Part shown: positions 56,884 through 64,000 of the stretch, in pieces
Layout: every line of letters starts with the position of its first letter
Position numbering within the stretch: the first letter of the stretch is position 1
Assembly (NCBI RefSeq): GCF_002135375.1
Contig: NZ_NEGH01000013.1
Location: forward strand, 1-64,000
Direction: 5' to 3'
Length of the DNA stretch: 64,000 nt
Source: Acinetobacter sp. ANC 4558
GTDB taxonomy: Bacteria > Pseudomonadota > Gammaproteobacteria > Pseudomonadales > Moraxellaceae
The notes under the pieces: model-generated
Told to the model about the DNA's origin: nothing
Seen by the model: only the letters and a program-made list of their open reading frames with translations
The model's database searches: none
Translations under genes and position numbers: made by a program

Positions 56884-57129
56884 ATGAGTGGATATGAAAC
56901 TACTTTTATTGTATTAAAAGTAGAAGATAAGCAATATGAATTATGCAATTGCAGAATGGATTATCGTAAAAGAGTTGTGTATACCAAAGTTTTAAGTTGT
57001 GACATTAAAAGTGGCGACAAGCTATTTAGAGAAAATAAAGGTGGGTACATAGAATCATATTTAGTGATACATGTTCGAAAAAAAATAACTTTGAATAAGG
57101 TGGTCGTGATCCACATTCTACAGTTTTAA
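56884..57129 (+). CDS. Small unknown protein, copy 1 of a tandem pair
   Basis: An 81-residue protein with mixed charge and likely beta-strand content (TTFIVLKVEDKQYELCNC, RKRVVYTKVLS, GGYIESYLVIHVRKK, VVVIHILQF). It has no signal peptide and no family I recognise. The next 300 bases contain a second related sequence (57236-57448) sharing YTK, LS, GY, YLVIH and VIHI motifs in the same order, so this is a real protein family that has been duplicated. No good ribosome binding site precedes ATG 56884. It lies between mobile-element debris and a T6SS vgrG cassette, in a place where immunity genes are often found; that role is only a guess. Confidence 0.55.
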   Translation: MSGYETTFIVLKVEDKQYELCNCRMDYRKRVVYTKVLSCDIKSGDKLFRENKGGYIESYLVIHVRKKITLNKVVVIHILQF

Positions 57130-57235
57130 TTTTTAATTAGTGGATTAGTGTTTAAAAATTGTGTAATAAGGGATCATAATCATTTAATTAAAAAAATTTA
57201 TGAATAAGTATAATAAAAGAATGAGTGTTTGATGA

Positions 57236-57448
57236 GTTGATGGTAATCGATATGACTTAGGTCGATGTGAAATAAATATTCGCAAGAAAATTATTTATAC
57301 AAAGGATTTAAGTACCGAAATAAGGGTTGGCTATACATTAACTTGGAAGTTTAAAACTGGCTATAACGAACAATATTTAGTAATACATATATGTAAGAGA
57401 GTTTTTTTGAAGGACATTAACGTTATACATATAATGAAAATTCATTAA
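57236..57448 (+). pseudogene. Small unknown protein, truncated copy 2
   Basis: The frame is open from 57236 to TAA 57446-57448 and starts right after an in-frame TGA. It encodes DGNRYDLGRCEINIRKKIIY, then TKDLSTEIRVGY and, near the end, EQYLVIHICKR and VIHIM. It aligns with copy 1 from that protein's residue 14 onward. No start codon in frame matches copy 1, and the sequence before it (ATGAGTG then stops) suggests a small deletion removed the first dozen codons. A broken paralogue. Confidence 0.6.
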
Positions 57449-57475
57449 AATGAATATTAGGAATAAAATACTAAG

Positions 57476-58135
57476 CCTCTTTCATAAATCAAAAAAATGT
57501 TCATCTTTTTGCTTATTTTTTATCCTCAAAATTTTAGATTTTCACGCATAATCTGTGTATGAAATATCGCGATCCTAAAACTTTCTGATTCTCAGTTTAA
57601 GCGTTATATAGGCATCTCATGGTCAACTTTTATTTGATGGTTGAGCAGGTGAATAAACATATTTCTGCTAAAGGCAGACCGTCAGAGTCTGAAATGTTGT
57701 GATCGTGGATGCCATAGAAATCCCCATACAAAAACCTAAAAATAGAAGAAAAGCGATAATGGCAAGAAAAAAGCGCATACATTTAAGGTGCTAGCGATTA
57801 TTCACAGTAAAACTCAGCAAATATTGAGTTTATGCATGAGCAAAGGTGCTGTACATGACTTTGAATTGTTCAAACGCAATCTTCATAGGGTATTTATAAA
57901 GTGTGTCCAAATAGCCTAATCCCACTAAAAGCAAAAAAGATATAAATTGGATCCTGCACTAAAAACTTATGATCAAGAAATTAATAAAAGAAGAATAGGT
58001 ATTGAGCATGTATTTGGTAGTTTAAAATCCTTTCGGTGCATTATCGAAACCGTGGCAAAAGACTAGGTTTAAGATTCAATCTAATTACTGAAATTTACAA
58101 CATGGAATTGAGTGATAAATGACTTATGAAAGAAC
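57476..58135 (+). mobile_element. Degenerate IS5-family element (IS1031/IS427-like) with terminal inverted repeats
   Basis: Ends TCTTTCATAAATCA at 57478-57491 and, inverted, TCTTTCATAAGTCA at 58120-58133 match in 13 of 14 bases. Inside, plus-strand pieces of a DDE transposase appear in order: MKYRDPKT, LSDSQFKRYIGISWSTFYLM, AKGRPSESE, VDAIEIPIQKPKNRRK, VLAIIHSKTQQILSL, GAVHDFELFKRN, RRIGIEHVFGSLKSF and GKRLGLRFNLITEIYNMEL. Frames change several times, and about 70 residues are missing between SEML and VDAIE. At about 660 bases it is shorter than complete relatives. A dead element. No target duplication could be confirmed. Confidence 0.8.
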
Positions 58136-58465
58136 TCTATTGGAAAACCAATTATTTAAAAACTATTTTGATAATATTGGAAAAAATATAAAACTAGATT
58201 GACTCAAAATACAAGGGAAAATATTGCAAGTCTATATAACTTAAAAAATGAAATTATAAAATTAAGTGATGGTAAAACACCCCCTATAAAGAGTCGTATA
58301 TGGTCTTGTAGATGATTTTTGAAATATGGAAATATAACTAGCCATAATAGTGCTTTTATTAATAAGGGTGCCGAGTTAATTAATATTTTAAATTTTAAAT
58401 TTTTGTTGGAAAAAATGAGTATAATCTTTAACCAATATTGCTTTTCAAAGCAGATGGATGTTTGA
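58119..58465 (+). pseudogene. Broken ORF of unknown origin
   Basis: An ATG at 58119 inside the right inverted repeat opens TYERTLLENQLFKNYFDNIG up to a stop at 58199-58201. A second frame from about 58187 reads TQNTRENIASLYNLKNEI, passes a TGA at 58313-58315, and continues KYGNITSHNSAFINKGAEL to a TGA at 58463-58465. The pieces look like remains of one protein of about 110 residues with a frameshift and a nonsense codon. No family was recognised, and the reading could be chance. Confidence 0.35.
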
Positions 58466-58605
58466 AAAACTTAAATAAGTGAGCTTTTTATTATAAAATA
58501 ATGTGTTATTTATCATATTAAAAGTTAAATATGATAAATATTTTGTATGAATTTACTTCTGTGTTAATTTATTAAGTAAATGACTACTTAAAATTAAAAT
58601 AAAAA

Positions 58606-61234
58606 ATGATCACGAATATCTTTGCTATTTTAGAAAAAATAGGATTAGGCACACAGCGTCGTGCATTACATGTTCAATTTTCAAATATAGAACTCAATCA
58701 TCAAGTCCTGTTACAACGGATTGAAGGCACACATGCCATTAATGATGGGCTTTTTTGCTGAACTGATTTGTTTATCCACCAATCCTTATCTTTCATTAAA
58801 GCAATTCATTGGTTGCCAAGTGGCTGTGGATCAAGTCACTGACTCAGGTCAATTGTTTCGAACATCGGGGATTGTGACTGAATGTGCCCAGGGTCATTCA
58901 GACGGAGCCTTGTCTATTTATTCAATCCGTATGCAGGATGCAACGGCACTTTGGTATAAACGACGCAATAGCCGCGTGTTTATGAATAAAACGGTGATTG
59001 AAATTGTTGAAACCATTTTCAAAGAGTGGCAAGAAAAAAGTCCGCTATTTGCTGCCAGTTTACAACTTGATCTCAGTGGTTTAACCCAAGAGTATGATGT
59101 TCGACCTTTTTCGATGCAGAGCTCAGAGAGCGAAGCAGAGTACGTATTTCGATTGTTCAGAGAAGCAGGGATTTCCTGGCTCATTGATGAAGCTAACTAT
59201 TTGGTGGCCAGTCCATTACACAGCATAGAAGCACAAAAACTCCGGCTGATTGATGACAATGCACAGTATACTGCTTTAAATCGACGCGTGATTCGTTATC
59301 ACCGCTCCAATGCCACAGAACAATTCGATAGTATCACCAGCTTTGTTGCACAGCGTCAATTACAACCCACGGCTATTCATGTACAACGTTGGCAAGCAGA
59401 TGCCTTGGTGCAAGAAGATGGAGCAGGATCTGTCATCAGCTCACATCAACACAGTAGCCAACAAGGCAATGACAGTTTCAGCCTAGAACAGGCTTGGAAT
59501 ATTTCTCCAGCATGGATTAGTGATTTAAATGGCAATGATCAAGCGACAAAATCCAGTAATGCGCAAATTGAGAAACTAAATACCCAACTCAATCAATATC
59601 AAGCCTTACAATCGAAATATTTTAGTGCTTATAGCAGTGTTCGAGATACACAAGTCGGCTATTGGTTCCAACTCACAGAGCATCCAGAACTCGATCGAAA
59701 CCATAATGGGCAAGATAAAGAATTCCTGATTCTCAGTAAGCGTTTTTATAACCAGAATAATTTACCGAAAGACTTACAAAACCAATTAGAAGGTTTACTC
59801 AAATATAGTCATTGGTCCAGTAGTAAAGACAGTGAACAAGAACGCCAAGCCAATGAATTGACCTTAATTCGTCGTAGCATTGATGTTGTGCCAGAATATG
59901 ATCCTTTAAAACATCGTCCCACAGCGTATGTACAACGTGCACGTGTGGTGAGTGACGGTGAAGAAATTTATGTGGATGAATGGGGGCGAATTAAAGTGCG
60001 TTTCCTATTTACCCGAGCAGACGACCATGCTCATGATAGTGGTGCAGGAAGTAATAACAATGATACGGACTCCGCTTGGGTGGATGTACTCACGCCTTGG
60101 GCTGGTGAAGGGTATGGAGCACGTTTTTTACCGCGTAAAGATGAAATCGTCGTTATAGACTTCTTTGATGGCAATATCGATCGCCCATTTGTCACTGGGC
60201 GTATTCATGAAGCACAAAGAAATCCAACTAAGTTTGATATTAAGGGACAGTTACCCGATACCAAAAAACTCAGTGGTATTCGCTCTAAAGAGATAGATGG
60301 AAAAGGCTTTAACCAACTACGTTTTGATGATACGACAGGGCAAATCAGTGCCCAACTACACAGCAGTCATGGGGCAACACAGCTTAATCTTGGAAATCTT
60401 AGCCATCCGAAAGAACAAGCACAAAGTGATGGTCGAGGTGAAGGTTTTGAACTCAGAACGGACCTTGCAGGTGCTATACGAAGTAAAGGCTTGTACATTT
60501 CAACGTTTGAACAAACTCAAGCACAGAATACTCAATTAGAAGTTAAAGAAGCTTTAGATCAAGTTACAGAAAGCTTGGATAGTATGAAAGTGCTTTCAGA
60601 GTATGCAGAAAAACAAAAGGCTGAACCTGCGGATATGCTCAAAACCATCGAAAGCTATATCAACAAAGTAGAATCTCAATGGGCTGATTTAAAAGCAATG
60701 AAAGATGCAGTCATCTTTATGGCTTCACCTGAAAGTGTTGCTGTTGTGGCAGGTAAAGACATTCATGTAAATGCTTTAGAAAGTATTACGCTTGGCGGTG
60801 GTAAATCCATTAATGTCAGTACAGATGAGAACTTGATTATTAATGCGAAAAAGAAAGCAAGCATATTTGTTGGACAAGAAGATTTAAAAATATATACAGC
60901 GAAAGGAAAAATGGATGTTCAAGTTCAAGACAATACTTTAGATGTCGCTTCTCGATTAGATCTTAGCATTACATCATCCGAAGGTAAGGTTGAAATTAAT
61001 AGTCCAACCGAAATTATATTAAGAGCAAGAGATAGTGCAATTCGTATAGATGGCAATGGCATTACCATTATTACGCCTAGAGAATTTAAAGCAAAAGCTG
61101 GGCAGCATCTCTTTGTTCAGGGTGCAACCGAATCCCCAAAACTTCCAATTTTCCCTAATAATATTTGTTGGGAATGTTTAGCAAGACGCGCAACACAAAA
61201 AGGAGCATTTATTAATAAAGGTGAGGGTATTTAA
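58606..61234 (+). pseudogene. vgrG: T6SS spike protein VgrG, frameshifted near the N terminus
   Basis: The T6SS tip protein. The frame from ATG 58606 gives the VgrG start (ILEKIGLGTQRRALHVQFSN, then NDGLF) and hits TGA at 58759. The remaining 820 residues continue in another frame with AELICLSTNPYLSLKQFIG. Five instead of six T at 58751-58756 would give one 875-residue protein. Landmarks: gp27-like YVFRLFREAGISWLID, gp5 OB region EIYVDEWGRIKVRFLF and DFFDGNIDRPFVTGRIH, and a DUF2345 C-terminal beta region ending near GQHLFVQGATE. No clear ribosome binding site precedes 58606. An internal start could still make the long part. It heads the DUF4123/lipoprotein/effector cassette. Confidence 0.85.
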
Positions 61235-61236
61235 TA

Positions 61237-62139
61237 ATGATTAAAGAATACACGACTGTAGAATTGCTTGATATATTTACTACAAAAGTTTTAGAAGATC
61301 CTAATTTAAATATTTATGTTCTAGCAGATGCTGCACAAGAGTCTAAATTTCTTAAAGCATTTACACACCTACGCCAAAAGTGTTTAATTATTGAAGCTGC
61401 TGGAGAAAAAGCACGAGCTGTATCGCCACATCTTTTACAAATGCCAATAGATTTTTTTGCAAATGAGTGGCAGTGGATTCAAAAAAATGCTGCTGGTACG
61501 AGTATTATAACAATTATCGTATCAGGATTATCTTTTAAATCACTATTCGATCATTTAAGGTGTTTTTTAGAGATTCAGCTTGAAGGTGGGTTAGATTTAT
61601 TTTTAGCGTTTTGGGACCCAGCTATTTTAGCAACATTGGTTGGAAATAAAGAAGATACAAGTTTATATGTACAAGGTTCTTTATTCAATGAAAAACAAAT
61701 ACAGGATCTATTAACACCTATTCATAGTTGGTGGTATTGGAATAGGGTGGCGCAATTACAAAAAATTATAGGATTTAATCAATATCTTGAAAAACGACCG
61801 ATCATTAAAACTCCTATACAGTTTACTGTAGAACAAGAAGAGCAAATGATTGAGGCAACTTTACCAGATAATCTAATTTATTATTTGAAATTGAATAATG
61901 GCTTTTTAGTTGATCATCTTGATACACAAGCTTTATATAAAATGATTATAGATAATTTACCTAAGGCGAGAAAAATAGGTCTATCAGGTACTCGAGATCT
62001 CGTGAATTTTATGTGTTTAAAACTTGTATATAAGGATCAATTTGATACTGACACACAGTTGCAGAGTATTTTGAATGATGTAGAGAAGGCTAAAATATCA
62101 ATGGATGATGCTATGCAAAAAATAATGAATATGAAATGA
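61237..62139 (+). CDS. DUF4123-domain T6SS adaptor (effector chaperone)
   Basis: A 300-residue protein with the DUF4123 pattern: an N-terminal sensor-like half (NLNIYVLADAAQESKFLKAF), the FLAFWDPAILATLVG motif near residue 143, and HSWWYWNR further on. DUF4123 proteins load toxins onto VgrG. The ATG follows the vgrG stop by two bases with GAGGG upstream, so the genes are translationally linked. Its partner is probably the DUF2235 protein encoded two genes downstream. The protein appears intact, and the C-terminal 100 residues (NLIYYLKLNNGFLVDHL) may be specific for the cargo. Confidence 0.8.
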   Translation: MIKEYTTVELLDIFTTKVLEDPNLNIYVLADAAQESKFLKAFTHLRQKCLIIEAAGEKARAVSPHLLQMPIDFFANEWQWIQKNAAGTSIITIIVSGLSFKSLFDHLRCFLEIQLEGGLDLFLAFWDPAILATLVGNKEDTSLYVQGSLFNEKQIQDLLTPIHSWWYWNRVAQLQKIIGFNQYLEKRPIIKTPIQFTVEQEEQMIEATLPDNLIYYLKLNNGFLVDHLDTQALYKMIIDNLPKARKIGLSGTRDLVNFMCLKLVYKDQFDTDTQLQSILNDVEKAKISMDDAMQKIMNMK

Positions 62140-62149
62140 GAGAATAAAA

Positions 62150-62575
62150 ATGAGTTTAAAAAAACGATTACTTTTACCTGTAAGTTTAGCATTGAGTATT
62201 GCTGGCTGTGCAGGAATTGGACCGAATGCGACGTATTATATGGCCACAACTTCTTTTAATTATGATCCAAGATATTCTGATTATATGTTAAAAGTAAATG
62301 GGCAAGAAATTGGAGGTGGATTTGGGGGAGCTATATCTACAAATTCTATAAAATTAGGTCCTCAAAAAATCACATGGAAAGATGCTAATACTGGGGAATT
62401 ACACACAGCAAAAAATGAGCTTGTAATTAAAAGAGAACAATTAAAGGGTAAAAAATATTTAGCATTACATATTTATCCCGACGATACCGTTGAAATAGTT
62501 ACCTCGATGAATTGGCCTGATGAAACTGAAAAGGGAATTAAATGGCGTGAAAAAATAAGGAATCAGAATAAATAA
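62150..62575 (+). CDS. Lipoprotein, candidate immunity protein for the effector
   Basis: A 141-residue lipoprotein: basic start MSLKKRL, hydrophobic core and lipobox SIAGC, with the lipidated Cys at residue 20. The mature part contains YMATTSFNYDPRYSDYMLKV, a Gly-rich NGQEIGGGFGGAIS stretch, and KYLALHIYPDDTVEIVTSM near the C terminus, probably a beta-sandwich. GAGAG lies upstream of the ATG. I recognise no named family. It lies between the DUF4123 adaptor and the phospholipase-like effector, and periplasmic lipoproteins commonly neutralise Tle lipases, so an immunity role is inferred from position. Confidence 0.65.
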   Translation: MSLKKRLLLPVSLALSIAGCAGIGPNATYYMATTSFNYDPRYSDYMLKVNGQEIGGGFGGAISTNSIKLGPQKITWKDANTGELHTAKNELVIKREQLKGKKYLALHIYPDDTVEIVTSMNWPDETEKGIKWREKIRNQNK

Positions 62576-62590
62576 TATAGGTTAAATAGC

Positions 62591-64000
62591 ATGAGTGAAA
62601 ATATTGGTCGTATCTTAGAAACTAATAGTGATATCTCAAATGAACCTCCTACAGTGAAGCAAGACTGTGCAGATGTAGTTCATATCTCTTTATTTTTTGA
62701 TGGAACTGGTAATAATAAGGATGTGGATGAAGAGAAGAAAAAATGGTCGAATCCAGCACGTTTATGGCGAAATATGAATATATTAAAACTGGACATAGAA
62801 AAAAATGGAATTAAAAATATTTATCCAATATATATTTCAGGTGTTGGCACAAAATTTAATGGTGAACTTAATATTTTTCAACGAGTGTTGGCATCTGCTG
62901 AAGATAAAGTAATGGGATTAGGGGCAGGAACAGGTGGTACACGGCGTTTAGATTATGGTAAAGATCAATTTAATGATGCATTATCTCAAGCATTAATTCA
63001 TGAAGCTAAAAAAGCCAATATAGATCTTGGGAAATATACAAATGAGAAAAAAACTATAGCTTGAGTCAAATTGATGAAAAAGTTGGAGCGCATCGACTGA
63101 TTAAAAAAATCAATTTTTCTATTTTTGGTTTTTCACGTGGGGCTGCATTAGCCCGTGCTTTTACCAATCAATTGATGTGGAAATGTGAAGATGATAACGG
63201 GAATCTAACCTATGGCAAAAAAGGTCAATACCCAATGGAATTTAAATTTTTAGGTCTTTTTGATACGGTTGCATCTTTTGGTTTACCTGCAACAAATTTA
63301 AATAATAACCTAAGTTATGAAGGTCGTGATTTAGTTGTGGATGATCGAGTCAAAATGTGTGTTCATTATATTGCAGGTAATGAGCTTCGTTTTGCATTTC
63401 CTGTAGATCTAATAGAACAAGATGGAAAACTTGCAAAAGGGAATTGGAAAGAAGTTGTTTACCCAGGAATGCATTCAGATGTTGGCGGTGGATATATCCC
63501 AGGTAGTCAAGACGTTAATGATAACTATGCTCGGATTCCCCTTAAAGATATGCTTACTGATGCAATTAATGCAGGGGTAAAAATGTATAGTTATGATGAA
63601 TTAAAAATTAAGCACAAAACTATATTTAAAGAGCAATATGAAATAACATCTGAAACATTACAATTTTATGAAGCAGTCAAGAAAGCAGTTTCATCATCAG
63701 GCGCTTCCATTAGAGACCAAATTAAAGAGCATATGAAAGTTTATTATAGTGCGTATGGCACTATGAATAAAAAAGGTATTGACTCTGTTAGCCAGCGAGC
63801 TCGCCAAAAAGATACAATTCGCAATTTTATTCCTTGGGGACCTGCAGATATGGCAACTGAAATGAAGCGCTTACAAACATTAAAACAAGGAAGTGCAACG
63901 TATAAAGTAATTTAGCCTGTTTCTACAAGTTATCATTATGCCATTCAAATGGATTCTTGGATTTTAGATAGTTGGAATAAAAATGCAGATGATGGAGTCA
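62591..64000 (+). pseudogene. DUF2235 (Tle1-like) phospholipase effector, broken and cut by window end
   Basis: A T6SS lipase effector in pieces. The first part (62591-63064) has the DUF2235 start ISLFFDGTGNNKD and YISGVGTKF; it ends at TGA 63062. The second (open from 63046 to TAG 63913) has the nucleophile motif FSIFGFSRGAALARAF (GxSxG, Ser), GLFDTVASFG and YPGMHSDVGGGYIPG with the probable catalytic Asp and His. One more A in the A-run at 63047-63053 would join them. After the TAG the same frame stays open (PVSTSYHYAIQMDSWILD) to the window end, so the gene seems to have lost two features: frame and a sense codon. Catalytic residues remain. Confidence 0.8.

Noticed and set aside
63040-63064. 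Programmed -1 frameshift in the effector at the A-run
   Set aside because: The run and the following AAC resemble a slippery heptamer, but its codon phase does not match the incoming frame; a plain deletion or transcript slippage is simpler.
1-64000. CRISPR arrays, tRNA or rRNA genes, prophage
   Set aside because: No regularly spaced repeats, no cloverleaf or conserved rRNA segments and no phage structural genes were seen in the intergenic regions.

Overview
This 64 kb window looks like a chromosomal segment of an Acinetobacter-type gammaproteobacterium (Moraxellaceae). This is inferred from the AT-rich base composition, the protein families recognised, and gene orders such as ntrB-ntrC and pyrH-frr-uppS-cdsA-dxr-rseP-bamA-skp-lpxD-fabZ-lpxA. 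No search could be run. I saw no rRNA or tRNA gene, CRISPR array or intact insertion sequence.

Layout. 1-5151: histidine catabolism (end of hutU, hutH, a HutT-like permease), then a glutamate dehydrogenase that can take the product glutamate to 2-oxoglutarate. 5.4-14.9 kb: membrane and ion genes (DedA protein, SLC13/ArsB-like permease, PPK2 polyphosphate kinase, proton-pumping P-type ATPase, glycine-zipper lipoprotein, MarC), then metR and a secreted DUF4198 protein with a Fur-like site. 15.0-21.7 kb: a chaperone-usher fimbrial operon on the minus strand with two paralogous adhesins and a very short pilin-like protein at its end. 22.2-40.9 kb: housekeeping and transport genes (bioB, queG, nnr, a LysO-type exporter, zapE, glcB, a TerC/CBS membrane protein, brnQ, map) with four regulators and an alpha/beta hydrolase gene broken by one extra G/C. 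40.9-43.5 kb: ntrC and ntrB, preceded by a sigma-54-type promoter and an NtrC-type site. 43.8-56.1 kb: rimO, then the essential envelope and translation cluster ending at lpxA with a strong terminator.

56.1-64.0 kb is the accessory end. A 2.5 kb decay zone holds an IS3-family transposase tail, a tandem pair of unrecognised small proteins (the second copy truncated), an internally deleted IS5-family element with terminal inverted repeats, and a broken ORF of unknown origin. Then comes a type VI secretion (T6SS) cargo cassette: vgrG, a DUF4123 adaptor, a small lipoprotein (candidate immunity protein) and a DUF2235 (Tle1-like) phospholipase effector running off the window. Both vgrG and the effector are interrupted by single-base length changes in homopolymers, and the effector also by an in-frame TAG. 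With the hydrolase, that makes three homopolymer frameshifts, so sequencing error, decay and switching all need to be considered.

Most likely to be new: the small paralogous proteins at 56884-57448, the lipoprotein/effector pair, the 92-residue pilin-like protein, and a 46-codon cysteine-rich small ORF upstream of the TerC gene.
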